DNA of 64,000 bases, from assembly GCA_009773005.1 (NCBI GenBank), contig WOUT01000005.1, forward strand, positions 1 through 64,000, read 5' to 3'. The stretch is from Chloroflexota bacterium. GTDB lineage: Bacteria > Chloroflexota > Anaerolineae > Anaerolineales > Anaerolineaceae. Below, one piece after another: positions 36,918 to 46,261 of the stretch (the first letter of the stretch is position 1; each line of letters begins with the position of its first letter). The position numbers and the translations under genes were made by a program. A model generated the notes under the pieces. That model worked only from the letters and a program-made list of their open reading frames with translations, was not told the DNA's origin and ran no database searches.

Positions 36918-37880
36918 ATGACATTTTTCCCTCCTCTCTCCGCTCCGCGCCCGGTAATTACCGTCCAGGGTCCTGTTCCATACGAACGTCTGGGTATTAC
37001 AGACGCTCATAGCCATATGTGGATAGAATCTGTTCCGGGCGCGGATCCAAGCGGACCAGTTATAGACCAATTCGACCCGATCCTCAAGGAATTGGCCGAG
37101 TATCGCGCAAAAGGTGGTCAAACCGTATTGGATTGTCAACCAGAAGGTTGTGGCCGGAACGGGAACAGGTTATTAACACTTTCAAAGGACTCCAAGGTCA
37201 ATATCATCGCGTGCACAGGTTTTCATCGCAAGAAATACTACCCTCAAAACCATTGGCTTTGGGGAGTGAGAGCTCAAAAAGTTTGCGATTTCTTGTGTTC
37301 CGAATTCGAGCATGGTCTTTATGAAACCTTGAATTTGTCGTCACCGGTCAAGGCTGGTTTTATCAAGATTGCCCTCGAATCTTCCTGGGCCGACTGCCCA
37401 CAAGCAGCCTTGGAGGGTGCAGCCTTTGCTGCGGTCATATCGAAAGCGCTTATTGAGATCCACACTGAAAAAGGCGCCCTGGCCGAGAAAGCATGCGTTT
37501 ATTACACAGACCGGGGGGTGCTGCCCAACCAATTGGTCTTGTGCCACATGGACAAAAGGCCGGATGCAGGTCTTCATAAAGAACTAGCCCGTCTGGGGGT
37601 ATTGCTTGAATACGACACTTTTTATAGACCCAAGTACAACCCGCAGACAAACCTTTGGCCGTTGATCGAATCTATGGTAAGCAACGGTTTTTCTGACCGG
37701 GTTGCTCTCGCGACGGACATGGCAGAGACTGAACTTTACCACTACATCGGGGGTGGTGCAGGTTTGGCAAGCTTGCCAGGAGAGATACAAAATCGACTTA
37801 ATGAAAATGGATTCCCGGAAACCGCTTGCAAGCAGATGCTTGGTGGCAATATCGCCCGCCGTCTTGCCGGGATAAATTAA
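36918..37880 (+). CDS. Phosphotriesterase-family metal-dependent hydrolase (probable lactonase)
   Basis: The 320-residue TIM-barrel hydrolase shows the binuclear metal site of the phosphotriesterase family: HSH in ITDAHSHMW (about residue 34), a lysine in GFIKIALES that could be carbamylated, histidines in IEIHTEKG and VLCHMD, and an aspartate in ALATDMAE. Members found next to sugar dehydrogenases usually open sugar lactones. Here the gene directly follows two dehydrogenases and precedes a cupin isomerase, so a lactonase or cyclic-ketone hydrolase role is the most reasonable guess. Confidence 0.75.
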   Translation: MTFFPPLSAPRPVITVQGPVPYERLGITDAHSHMWIESVPGADPSGPVIDQFDPILKELAEYRAKGGQTVLDCQPEGCGRNGNRLLTLSKDSKVNIIACTGFHRKKYYPQNHWLWGVRAQKVCDFLCSEFEHGLYETLNLSSPVKAGFIKIALESSWADCPQAALEGAAFAAVISKALIEIHTEKGALAEKACVYYTDRGVLPNQLVLCHMDKRPDAGLHKELARLGVLLEYDTFYRPKYNPQTNLWPLIESMVSNGFSDRVALATDMAETELYHYIGGGAGLASLPGEIQNRLNENGFPETACKQMLGGNIARRLAGIN

Positions 37881-37899
37881 ACAAATTTTGGAGAATGCA

Positions 37900-38472
37900 A
37901 TGACAGATCTTCCCTTTTCTTTCACGCTTCCCATGCCGCAGGTCATTCCTTCCAGAGTGGATAACCATATCGAAAGGCGGCTTTCCGAAATGCGTGGTCA
38001 ATTCTTTGACCTGGAGATCTATGACAAGATGCTTGCGACAGAAGATCAATTGATCTATGAAGTCTATGAAATTAAACGCCCTGAAGTGGAAGGTGAGTTG
38101 CTAATGGGCGTCTCTGTAGTCCATCCCGGTCAAGTCGGAAAGGAATTCTTCATGACAAAAGGACATTTCCATTCCGTCCTTGCAACTTCAGAGATCTACT
38201 ACTGTTTACGCGGCGAAGGCTACATGATGATGGAAACTCCCGAAGGAATCACTTCAATAGAACCTCTCTCCCCTGGAAAAGTTCTTTATGTACCTCCAAG
38301 GTGGGCTCATCGATCTGTGTGTACATCCCGTCTGGAAGACCTGGTCACTTTCTTCGCTTACCCTGCAAATGCCGGCCATGATTATGGCACCATTGAACAA
38401 ACCGGATTTAGAAAGTTAATTTTTGACGGTGTAAACGGTCCTGAAATCGTTGATAACCCACGCTGCCATTAA
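37900..38472 (+). CDS. Cupin-type glucose-6-phosphate isomerase-like protein
   Basis: The ATG at 37900 follows GGAG (37890-37893) by six bases. The 190-residue protein is a single cupin domain with the metal-binding GHFHSVLATSEIYYCLRGEG motif (His, His, Glu) and a later histidine in PPRWAHRS. This is the pattern of archaeal-type cupin phosphoglucose isomerases (cPGI), which interconvert aldose and ketose phosphates. In a catabolic operon with kinases and aldolases it may isomerise a different phosphosugar. Confidence 0.8.
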   Translation: MTDLPFSFTLPMPQVIPSRVDNHIERRLSEMRGQFFDLEIYDKMLATEDQLIYEVYEIKRPEVEGELLMGVSVVHPGQVGKEFFMTKGHFHSVLATSEIYYCLRGEGYMMMETPEGITSIEPLSPGKVLYVPPRWAHRSVCTSRLEDLVTFFAYPANAGHDYGTIEQTGFRKLIFDGVNGPEIVDNPRCH

Positions 38473-38484
38473 TCCAGAGGATTT

Positions 38485-39450
38485 ATGAACCTGAAAGTAT
38501 GCCGCTTACTTGTTACACCTACTTCTTATGGTAAGAATGATCCCCGGCTGAAAACTGAATTGGAAGCGCAAGTTGGCGAAGTAATTTACAACCCGACTGG
38601 GAAACCGCTTTCTTCTGCCGACGTTGCACAGTTACTTCCAGGGATTGATGGATATATTGCAGGGTTGGATTGTATCGACGCAAACGCTTTAAGTGCCGCT
38701 GACCAACTTAAAGTAATCGCTCGCTACGGGGTTGGTGTTGACAATGTCGACCTGGTTGCAGCCCGTGAAAAAGGAATAATTGTAACCAATACACCCGGAG
38801 CAAATTCTGTTTCGGTTGCTGAACTGGCTCTTGGATTAATGCTTGCGGTAGCACGGAATATCCCCGAAGCCGTTGAGGCAGTACAACAAGGAAAATGGCC
38901 GCGTTATTCAGGGGTCAGTCTTGAGGGAAAAACCATCGGTATTTTGGGGCTTGGCGCTATCGGCAAACAACTTGCCCGCCGACTCAGTGGTTTTGATTGC
39001 AAAATTTTAGCATTCGATCCTTTTACCGACACTGCATTTGCAAAGAACAATCATATTGAGCTTGCCACCTTGGAAGAAGTGATCAGGCAGGCTGATTTTG
39101 TCAGTTTGCATCTTCCACTCTTGCCCGAGACACGCGGTATTGTAAACGATACCTTTTTATCCAAAATGAAAAAAGGATCGTTCCTGATCAACACTTCTCG
39201 CGGCGAAGTAGTTGATGAAGACGCATTATTGAGAGCGCTTCAACGTGGTCACCTCAAAGGGGCAGGGTTGGATGCCTTTACAATCGAACCTCCTGATCCC
39301 AAGAACCCTCTACTGGCTCTGTCGCAGGTGATTGCCACACCTCATCTGGGCGCGCAGACAGATGGCGCCACAAGCAATATGGGTTGGCTTGCAATGAAAG
39401 ATTGCCTGGCAGTGTTAAAAAACGAAAAACCTGACTTCAGGGTTGCCTAA
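38485..39450 (+). CDS. D-isomer-specific 2-hydroxyacid dehydrogenase (phosphoglycerate dehydrogenase-like)
   Basis: The 321-residue protein has the NAD-binding motif GILGLGAIGKQLARRL (about residue 150) and the catalytic Arg/Glu/His set in NTSRGEVVDE, DAFTIEPPDPKNP and TPHLG. It lacks the ACT domain of biosynthetic SerA. In this operon it probably interconverts a 2-keto acid and a 2-hydroxy acid produced from sugar breakdown, for example a hydroxypyruvate or keto-aldonate intermediate. It begins 12 bp after the cupin gene behind GAGG. Confidence 0.85.
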   Translation: MNLKVCRLLVTPTSYGKNDPRLKTELEAQVGEVIYNPTGKPLSSADVAQLLPGIDGYIAGLDCIDANALSAADQLKVIARYGVGVDNVDLVAAREKGIIVTNTPGANSVSVAELALGLMLAVARNIPEAVEAVQQGKWPRYSGVSLEGKTIGILGLGAIGKQLARRLSGFDCKILAFDPFTDTAFAKNNHIELATLEEVIRQADFVSLHLPLLPETRGIVNDTFLSKMKKGSFLINTSRGEVVDEDALLRALQRGHLKGAGLDAFTIEPPDPKNPLLALSQVIATPHLGAQTDGATSNMGWLAMKDCLAVLKNEKPDFRVA

Positions 39451-39487
39451 TATCATTGGTGTTGAGAGCCTATTTTTTGGAGAAAAC

Positions 39488-40132
39488 ATGAATAAAGCTG
39501 AAGTGTTGGAACAAGTTAAAGAACTGGGCGTGCTGGCTGTGATCCGCGGTCCTTCACGTGAATTAACTGTCAAAATGGTAGACGCGCTCGTTGCAGGTGG
39601 TATTTTAGGCATCGAGATCACCTATAGCACCCCCGGGGCTGAAGATGTGGTACGAACACTCTCTTCTAAATTCGGCAGCAGAATTGTGCTTGGAATGGGA
39701 ACTCTCACTAAACCGGAACAGGTCTTATCTGCCAAAGATGCTGGCGCGTGCTTTCTCGTCAGCCCGATTTGTGATGCAAACCTGCTCAAAGAAATGGTTT
39801 CAAGCGGATTATTGACCATGGCTGGCGCATTAACCCCCACCGAAGTTTTCCAGGCATACAGCCTGGGTGCAGATGTCATAAAAATCTTCCCTGGTTCGCT
39901 GGGAGGGCCTGCCTATATTAAAGCTCTCAAAGGTCCCTTTCCTTACATCCCGATGATACCGACAGGTGGAGTAAACGCCGGCAATGTGGCTGAATGGTTT
40001 TCTACCGGAGTTGTTGCTATAGGAGCAGGAAGCGAGCTTTGTCCGCCACAACTAGCAAAAGAAGGAAAATTTGATGAAATATCAGAACGAGCCGCTGAAT
40101 TCGTACGGGTTGTAAAAACCTCAAGGATCTAA
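39488..40132 (+). CDS. 2-keto-3-deoxy-6-phosphogluconate (KDPG)-type aldolase
   Basis: Start at 39488 behind TTGGAGA; an earlier in-frame start overlaps the preceding gene. The 214-residue class I aldolase has the catalytic set of KDPG/KDPGal aldolases: Arg in AVIRGPSREL, Glu in GIEITYSTPGA, and the Schiff-base lysine in VIKIFPG, followed by the phosphate-binding PTGGV. It cleaves 2-keto-3-deoxy sugar acid phosphates to pyruvate and an aldehyde phosphate. Its presence implies that at least one branch passes through a dehydrated sugar acid, though no obvious dehydratase gene is in the island. Confidence 0.88.
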   Translation: MNKAEVLEQVKELGVLAVIRGPSRELTVKMVDALVAGGILGIEITYSTPGAEDVVRTLSSKFGSRIVLGMGTLTKPEQVLSAKDAGACFLVSPICDANLLKEMVSSGLLTMAGALTPTEVFQAYSLGADVIKIFPGSLGGPAYIKALKGPFPYIPMIPTGGVNAGNVAEWFSTGVVAIGAGSELCPPQLAKEGKFDEISERAAEFVRVVKTSRI

Positions 40133-40154
40133 AACCAATTACAGGAGCGCTAAT

Positions 40155-41114
40155 ATGAATGATGAGAATTATCCAGTTGTAAAAAAATCGATTCCGACGT
40201 TTTACTTTATCGGCGTAACCACCGGTAAATCCTCGATCATGAAGGTTTTTCCATTATGGATGAAAGTGCTGGGTCTGGAAGATGTTGTAATGGAAGGAGT
40301 GGATTGTAAAATACATGATGTCCCCGAGGTATACCGCAAAGCAGTCGCCCAGATCAAATATGATCCCCTTTCGCTCGGCGCGCTCGTCACCACCCACAAG
40401 ATTGACCTCCTCACCGCGGCACGCGACATGTTTGACTATCTCGATCCTTATGCGATGATCACTGATGAAGTCTCCAGCATTTCCAAACTAGAAGACCGAT
40501 TGGAAGGCCACGCCAAAGATCCGATCACTTCAGGCGCCAGCCTGGATGCGATCATCGAAAAAGACTATTTTGGCAAGACACATGGCGACGTACTTTGCTT
40601 CGGAGCTGGCGGATCTGCCATCGCGACTCTCTTGCACTTGATCAATAAAAAGGACAAAGGGGACCGTCCAGATAAATTCACCTTCGTAAATCGTTCTCAA
40701 GGCCGTTTGGATCACGCCATGGAAATGGTGAGAGGACTAAAAACCGATATCGAGATTGAATACATCTGCAACTCAGATCCTGAAATCAATGACAAGATTA
40801 TGGAGCAGTTCCCTCCTTACAGCATTATCATCAACGCGACCGGGATGGGCAAAGATACTCCAGGTTCACCACTCACCTGGGCGGGAAAATTCCCGATGAA
40901 CAGCGTCTCTTGGGAATTCAACTATCGTGGTGAATTAGATTTTCTTCATCAATCCTTGGCACAGGTAGAAAGCCGAAAAGTGAAAGTGGAAGATGGTTGG
41001 TTATATTTTGTTCATGGTTGGACGCAAGTCGTTGCGCAAGTGTTGCACTTTGATCTCACGCCTGCCTTATTCGACAAGTTGAACGAAGTTGCTTCTTCAG
41101 TCAAAGGTGTATAA
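40155..41114 (+). CDS. Shikimate dehydrogenase-like protein in a sugar-catabolism operon
   Basis: The 319-residue protein starts behind AGGAG. It has an N-terminal region like the AroE substrate domain (FIGVTTGKSSIMKVFP, GALVTTHK with the catalytic-type lysine) and an NADP-binding half with LCFGAGGSAIATLLHL, FVNRS and IINATGMG. The usual SxS shikimate-binding start is altered to TGKSS. Genes around it are all sugar-catabolic and no other aromatic-pathway gene is present, so it probably acts on another cyclic or keto-hydroxy compound, such as a cyclitol or quinate-like intermediate. Confidence 0.72.
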   Translation: MNDENYPVVKKSIPTFYFIGVTTGKSSIMKVFPLWMKVLGLEDVVMEGVDCKIHDVPEVYRKAVAQIKYDPLSLGALVTTHKIDLLTAARDMFDYLDPYAMITDEVSSISKLEDRLEGHAKDPITSGASLDAIIEKDYFGKTHGDVLCFGAGGSAIATLLHLINKKDKGDRPDKFTFVNRSQGRLDHAMEMVRGLKTDIEIEYICNSDPEINDKIMEQFPPYSIIINATGMGKDTPGSPLTWAGKFPMNSVSWEFNYRGELDFLHQSLAQVESRKVKVEDGWLYFVHGWTQVVAQVLHFDLTPALFDKLNEVASSVKGV

Positions 41115-41231
41115 AACCAAATCAAGGAACATCGTTGGCAGAAATAAGATTGATATGAAAACAAATGTTTTATCGAGGAAATCCAGGATTTTGTCGGATA
41201 ACATCCGCTTAATTAGAAAGGTTGATTTTGA

Positions 41232-41927
41232 ATGTTTTTGACTGCAAAAGATATCGCCAAGGTGATCGACCTCTCCTGTGTGCGCACTACCTCCAATAAA
41301 ACAGATATCGAGGAAATGGTGGCTGCCGCTCGAAAATACAGCTTCGGGCAAGTCTCAGTGATGCAGTGCTTCATTTCTCACACCAAGCAATTGCTAAAAG
41401 ACAATTCGCAGATCCATGTGGTCGGCAACGTCAGCTTTCCGTCTGGTTCAGATTCGACCACTCTCAAAGTATTTCAGGCAAAAGAGATGGTTTCGGCAGG
41501 ATGTGACGAAATCGATATGGTCATGAATATTGGAAAACTACGCTCAGGTGAACTTTCTGAAGTTGAGACGGACGTTCGCGCAGTGATCGAAACCGTGCAC
41601 CCCCTCCAAGTGAAGGTAATAATCGAGATCATGTACTTGACCCGGGAAGAGACAGAGCAGGCTTGCGGCATTTGCATCCGCTCCGGTGCTGCATTTGTGA
41701 AAACAGGCACAGGTTGGGCTGACCGTGGAACGACCCTGGAGGATATTCACCTGATTAAATCATTTGTTGGCGACCATATCAAGATCAAAGCTTCCGGCGG
41801 TATCCGCGATCTGGATATGCTGGTGCAAATGTATAAAGCCGGGGCAAGGCGCTTCGGGGTGAACCTTGCGAGTGGCATAAAGCTCATGGAAGAGTGTTTG
41901 TCACTGAGATCCGGGGTCGAAGTTTAG
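41232..41927 (+). CDS. Deoxyribose-phosphate aldolase (DERA)-family aldolase
   Basis: The 231-residue TIM-barrel aldolase has the catalytic Asp in DEIDMVMN (about residue 97), the Schiff-base Lys in FVKTGTGW (about 158) and the activating Lys in IKASGGIRD (about 185). DERA normally cleaves deoxyribose 5-phosphate, but close relatives act on other short sugar phosphates. Position between a shikimate-dehydrogenase-like gene and a second FGGY kinase argues for a dedicated catabolic aldolase rather than nucleoside salvage. It starts 117 bp after the preceding gene with only a weak AAAGG site. Confidence 0.83.
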   Translation: MFLTAKDIAKVIDLSCVRTTSNKTDIEEMVAAARKYSFGQVSVMQCFISHTKQLLKDNSQIHVVGNVSFPSGSDSTTLKVFQAKEMVSAGCDEIDMVMNIGKLRSGELSEVETDVRAVIETVHPLQVKVIIEIMYLTREETEQACGICIRSGAAFVKTGTGWADRGTTLEDIHLIKSFVGDHIKIKASGGIRDLDMLVQMYKAGARRFGVNLASGIKLMEECLSLRSGVEV

Positions 41928-41955
41928 GTAAAAATGAAAAACCAACGGGTGTGCA

Positions 41956-43494
41956 ATGAATAAAAAAATCCTCTCTTTTGATCTTGGAACTGGCGGCAAT
42001 AAAGCATCGGTGTATGATACAGAAGGGAATTGCCTGGCAAGCGCATTCGTTCCTTACACCACACAATATCCTCAGATAGGCTGGCATGAGCAGCGCCCTG
42101 CGGACTGGTGGAACGCGGTCGTGGAAAGTACACACCAACTACTCAAAACAAGCGGTATAGATAAAAATGACATCGTGTGTTTAGGTATCTCTGGACACAG
42201 CCTTGGTGCAGTTCCAGTCGATAAAGACGGTAATCTACTGAGAGATGAAACCCCGATCTGGTCTGACATTCGCGCGCAGAAAGAAGTGGATGACTTTTTC
42301 AAGGGAGTGAATCCCGATCATTGGTATTTGACCACTGGAAATGGGTTCCCTGCGGCGTGTTATACGGTCTTCAAAGTGATGTGGTATAAAAACCACGAAC
42401 CAGAAATGTGGAAAAAGGTTTTTAAGATCCTTGGTACAAAAGACTTTATCAATTTCAAACTGACTGGAAAATTTATTACAGACTACTCCTACGCCTCGGG
42501 AACCGGGATCTACGATCTCAAGGGCTGGAAATATAACGATGAGTTCATCGCTGCCAGTGGTATCCCGGCTGAGACTTGGCCAGAAATCGTTCCATCGACC
42601 CAAGTTCTGGGCATAGTCGCCCCCGAAGTAGCGAAAATGCTGGGATTGAGCCCCATGGTTCAAGTGGTCTGCGGCGGAGTGGATAACTCGTGCATGGCGC
42701 TAGGAGCCAAGAACATTCGCGACGGGCGTGTGTACACCTCACTAGGTTCCTCTGCCTGGATCGCTGTTTCAGCGGAGCAGCCGGTTCTTGACAAGCGATA
42801 TAAACCTTTTGTCTTCGCGCACGTGATGCCAAATATGTTCACATCAGCAGTTAGTATCTTTTCCGCTGGCACATCCTTCAGTTGGGTGAAAGACAACTTA
42901 TGCAAGGATCTGATCGAAAAAGCAAACAAAGAAAACAAAGATGTTTATGTGCTGATGAACCGAGAAGCTGAGAAAGCGCCGGTGGGCTCAAATAAATTGC
43001 TCTTTAATCCCAGTCTGGCGGGGGGTACCTCACAGGATACCAGCGTGCATATTCGCGGCGCGTATATCGGCTTGGACTTGAAACACGGTAAACCTGAGCT
43101 CATTCGCGCTGCCATGGAAGGTATTGCCATGAATCTGCGCCTTCGATTGGATCTGCTCCGAAAATATACGAGACTCGAAGACGAGATCCTTTTTGTGGGT
43201 GGTGGCGCAAAAAGCCTTTTTTATCTGGGTATCTTCGCGGACACGTTTAACACCCGCATTCTAAAGACCAATATCGATCAAGATGCAGGCGCGCTAGGCG
43301 CAGCAGCAATTGCTGCAGTAGGGTGTGGATTGTGGAAGAATTTTGACAAAATCGACGAAATTCACAAAGCAGTTGAGGTAGTTGAACCCAACAAAGAAAA
43401 CAACCGCAAATATGAAAAATTGTTACCAGTTTTCAGCCTTGCAACTGAATACCAAGCTAAAGTCAGTGACGCACTTCGCGAAATCGCACTATAA
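41956..43494 (+). CDS. FGGY family carbohydrate kinase
   Basis: A 512-residue kinase with LSFDLGTGGNKASVYD, the catalytic-type DSW/DIR region (PIWSDIRAQKEVD), the GGVDNSCMALGA motif and FVGGGAKSLFYL. It is clearly different from the FGGY kinase at 33241, so the operon probably phosphorylates two substrates or handles two branches. It follows the DERA-type aldolase by 28 bp. A 256-bp gap after it ends this block of tightly packed genes. Confidence 0.87.
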   Translation: MNKKILSFDLGTGGNKASVYDTEGNCLASAFVPYTTQYPQIGWHEQRPADWWNAVVESTHQLLKTSGIDKNDIVCLGISGHSLGAVPVDKDGNLLRDETPIWSDIRAQKEVDDFFKGVNPDHWYLTTGNGFPAACYTVFKVMWYKNHEPEMWKKVFKILGTKDFINFKLTGKFITDYSYASGTGIYDLKGWKYNDEFIAASGIPAETWPEIVPSTQVLGIVAPEVAKMLGLSPMVQVVCGGVDNSCMALGAKNIRDGRVYTSLGSSAWIAVSAEQPVLDKRYKPFVFAHVMPNMFTSAVSIFSAGTSFSWVKDNLCKDLIEKANKENKDVYVLMNREAEKAPVGSNKLLFNPSLAGGTSQDTSVHIRGAYIGLDLKHGKPELIRAAMEGIAMNLRLRLDLLRKYTRLEDEILFVGGGAKSLFYLGIFADTFNTRILKTNIDQDAGALGAAAIAAVGCGLWKNFDKIDEIHKAVEVVEPNKENNRKYEKLLPVFSLATEYQAKVSDALREIAL

Positions 43495-43750
43495 GGTTCA
43501 AACCGTAATATTCTGTGAAGTAGAGTTTACAAGTATAAAAATCGCTTCTTATTGGAATTGTGAATTTTGGTGGATCTTTTCATAATCATATGTTTTCATA
43601 ATATCTAACGCTATAGTTCCGGGCAGGTGTGATTTATCAAGATAAGTTAATAAAAATTGATGAGCAAATTGACCGACAATTGAGTTTTCCAAGAATAAAA
43701 AGTGGCACTTACCGTCAAATATTTCAAAACTTTCGAAAGGGTAAAACAAA

Positions 43751-44722
43751 ATGAAAATTGGATTATTCACAGCCACATATTTGGATTTGCAGTTGGAAGA
43801 GGTTTATAAACTTGCCTCCGGTTTGGGCTACGAAGCAGTAGAAATACCCGCCTTCACTGGTAACCCACACCTTGATATCGAAGAAATCCTCAAACCCAAC
43901 AGAGCAACAGATTTGAAGAAACTGACCCAATCCTACGGTCTGGTCATTTCTGCTCTCGCCAATCACCCTGAAGGTCAGATCGTCCTCGGACCCTTCGGCA
44001 AGGATACCGATGCAATCTTCAAGGGAACCAAAGAAGAGAAGATCAAGTTTGGTACTGAACGCATGATTAAAACCGCCCAGGCAGCCAACGCACTGGAAGT
44101 CCCCGTAGTGACCGGCTTCATCGGTTGCGAGAACTTTGGCCGATTTTTTCCATGGCCATATTCCAAGGGTTGGGCTGATATGGAAGTCGAATTCGTTGAA
44201 CGCTGGGGCAAAATCCTGGATAAATTCGGTGAATACGGCGTTAAATTCGCCCATGAACCCCATCCAAATGAGCTTGTTTATAACGTTGAAACTGCCTTAC
44301 AGGCAGTTGAACTTTTGGGCGGACGCAAGGAGTTCGGTTTCAATTTTGACCCCGCCAATCTCATATACCTCGGTATTGATGTCGAAAACTTTATCGATGC
44401 TCTCGGTAAACACATCCTGCACGTCCACGCCAAAGATGGGGAAATCGTTGCACACAATGTTCGCCGCTCCGGCGTAATTCCGCAGGGCGACTGGCAGCGC
44501 CTGGATCGCGGATTCCGGTTCAGGATCCCCGGTTGGGGTTCAGTCCCTTGGAAAAAAGTGATCACCGAGCTTTCAATGATTGGTTATGACTATGTAATGA
44601 GTTACGAACATGAAGATGTGACCATGAGCCGCCACGATGGCATTACCAAGACCATCGCCTACCTGAAGCCCCTCCTGATCGAAAAACCTTATGAGGGACG
44701 TAACGACGTTTTATTTAACTAA
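43751..44722 (+). CDS. Sugar phosphate isomerase/epimerase family TIM-barrel protein
   Basis: A 323-residue xylose-isomerase-like TIM barrel with candidate metal ligands in AHEPHPNELVYNVET, FNFDPANL, HVHAKD and SYEHEDV. It shares motif order, length and the unusual EHED end with the protein at 16652 and so is its paralogue. It opens the last rightward block, 256 bp after the second kinase, and is followed by a zinc dehydrogenase, suggesting they act in sequence. No promoter is obvious in the gap. Confidence 0.82.
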   Translation: MKIGLFTATYLDLQLEEVYKLASGLGYEAVEIPAFTGNPHLDIEEILKPNRATDLKKLTQSYGLVISALANHPEGQIVLGPFGKDTDAIFKGTKEEKIKFGTERMIKTAQAANALEVPVVTGFIGCENFGRFFPWPYSKGWADMEVEFVERWGKILDKFGEYGVKFAHEPHPNELVYNVETALQAVELLGGRKEFGFNFDPANLIYLGIDVENFIDALGKHILHVHAKDGEIVAHNVRRSGVIPQGDWQRLDRGFRFRIPGWGSVPWKKVITELSMIGYDYVMSYEHEDVTMSRHDGITKTIAYLKPLLIEKPYEGRNDVLFN

Positions 44723-44751
44723 TAATCAATTATTGATAAGGAGTAGATTCT

Positions 44752-45810
44752 ATGGCAAATATGATGAAAGCAGCTGTTTTTGAGAAAATAGGCGTCATTA
44801 AGGTCAAAGAAGTTCCTGTTCCAGAGATCGGCGACAATGATGTTCTTATTAAAATTAAATACACTGGTATATGCGGAACAGACTGGAGCATTTACAACGG
44901 CTGGTATTCCGCCGATAAATTGCCCATGATCCCCGGTCATGAATTCTCGGGAGTGATCGACAAACTCGGTAAGAATGCCAAGGGTTTAAAAGAGGGTGAT
45001 CGTGTCACTGCCGACATCAATATAGGGTGCGGTACTTGCTTCTATTGCATCCGTGGAGAAAAACTTTTATGTGATCGTTTTTCCCAACTCGGCATTCACA
45101 CAAACGGAACCTTTGCCGAATATGTCAAAGCCCCAGCAGCTCAAGTACACATCCTTCCAGATAAATTAAGTTTCGAAGAAGGCGCTTTCATTGAACCAGT
45201 CTCTTGCGTCATCCACGCTGCCAAAGCCATGGATGCCCGCCTCGGCAGCAGCGTCGTCGTCATTGGCTGCGGTCTGGGTGTTCTTCATGCTCGCATGGCA
45301 GTCCTGCGGGCATGCGCACCCGTTATTATATTCGGTGATAACCGTAAAAGATTACAGATCGCCAAAGATATGGCTGCAGATTATGCCATTCATATTGACG
45401 ATATCGCTGATCCCGTTGCAGAGGTAATGAAACTCACCGGAGGTCGCGGTGCGGATTATGTAATCGAGGCGGTCGGATCAGTAAAAACTTACGAGCAAGC
45501 GTTTGCCATGCTGCGGCGCGGTGGCAAACTCTCAGCCTTCGGTATTACCGGAGAACACGATGAAATGAAAATTCGTCCCTTCGAGTTCGTGCTCGGAGAA
45601 AAGAAAGTTACCGGTTCATGCGCTGGTGTTGGCAGTGACTGGCCGGACGCAATGACTCTCATTTCCAATGGCAGGATTGACCCCAAACCATTGTTCTCTA
45701 TGAAAGTTCCTTTGGAGGATTTGGATTGGGCGCTGCACGAGCTGCGCAAAGACATGAGTCTGTTCAAGATCTTTGTTTCACCCGATATCACAAAACGGGA
45801 ATTGATGTAA
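44752..45810 (+). CDS. Zinc-dependent medium-chain alcohol/polyol dehydrogenase
   Basis: The 352-residue protein starts behind AAGGAG. Catalytic zinc residues lie in GICGTDWSIYNG and IPGHEFSG, structural-zinc cysteines in IGCGTCFYCIRGEKLLC, and the NAD-binding turn in VIGCGLGVLHA. It is paralogous to the dehydrogenase at 35869, again of the sorbitol/threonine dehydrogenase type. It sits between the TIM barrel at 43751 and a VOC protein. The substrate is unknown. Confidence 0.87.
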   Translation: MANMMKAAVFEKIGVIKVKEVPVPEIGDNDVLIKIKYTGICGTDWSIYNGWYSADKLPMIPGHEFSGVIDKLGKNAKGLKEGDRVTADINIGCGTCFYCIRGEKLLCDRFSQLGIHTNGTFAEYVKAPAAQVHILPDKLSFEEGAFIEPVSCVIHAAKAMDARLGSSVVVIGCGLGVLHARMAVLRACAPVIIFGDNRKRLQIAKDMAADYAIHIDDIADPVAEVMKLTGGRGADYVIEAVGSVKTYEQAFAMLRRGGKLSAFGITGEHDEMKIRPFEFVLGEKKVTGSCAGVGSDWPDAMTLISNGRIDPKPLFSMKVPLEDLDWALHELRKDMSLFKIFVSPDITKRELM

Positions 45811-45871
45811 GTCGATTATATACAGTCCATTGCAGTGTGGGCTGTATATCAGCATAGTCGGAGTCTCTCAA

Positions 45872-46261
45872 TTGAAAATCATGAATTTCGACCACGTCTC
45901 GATCAACGTTAATGACATTAATAAATCACTTGATTTTTACAGCCGTATCCTGGGGTTGAAACAGCAACAGACTGTGGACTGCGGCGAGTTTGACATCACC
46001 TATTTCAGTCTGCCGAGTGGTTCGCGGTTGGAGTTATTTGATTATCACGGCAAAAACCGTAGTGTTCCACGCGAAGAGAGCGAAGTCGGACTCAGGCATA
46101 TTGCTTTTCAGGTGGAAGACGTTGCCTCACACGAAAAACACTTAAGTGCCGAAGGAGTCGAGATTACCCTGTCAACATGTGATTTGCCGAATCTTGGAGT
46201 TAGAGTTCTGTTATTCCTTGACCCTAACGGTGTGACCCTTGAGTTCTGCGAAAAACTGTAA
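45872..46261 (+). CDS. VOC (glyoxalase/bleomycin-resistance/dioxygenase) superfamily protein
   Basis: The start is placed at a TTG (45872), eight bases after GGAG (45860-45863); the ATG at 45881 is too far from any site. The roughly 129-residue protein has paired beta-alpha-beta-beta-beta units with metal-ligand candidates: His in FDHVSINV, Glu in SRLELFDY, His in GLRHIAFQ, and Glu in GVTLEFCE. The four-ligand set supports an active metal enzyme such as a lyase, isomerase or epimerase acting on a keto-acid or aldehyde. Function within the pathway is not known. Confidence 0.75.
   Translation: MKIMNFDHVSINVNDINKSLDFYSRILGLKQQQTVDCGEFDITYFSLPSGSRLELFDYHGKNRSVPREESEVGLRHIAFQVEDVASHEKHLSAEGVEITLSTCDLPNLGVRVLLFLDPNGVTLEFCEKL

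Noticed and set aside
41232-41927. Nucleoside-salvage deoC
   Set aside because: No nucleoside phosphorylase, phosphopentomutase or cytidine deaminase gene lies nearby; all neighbours are sugar-catabolic.
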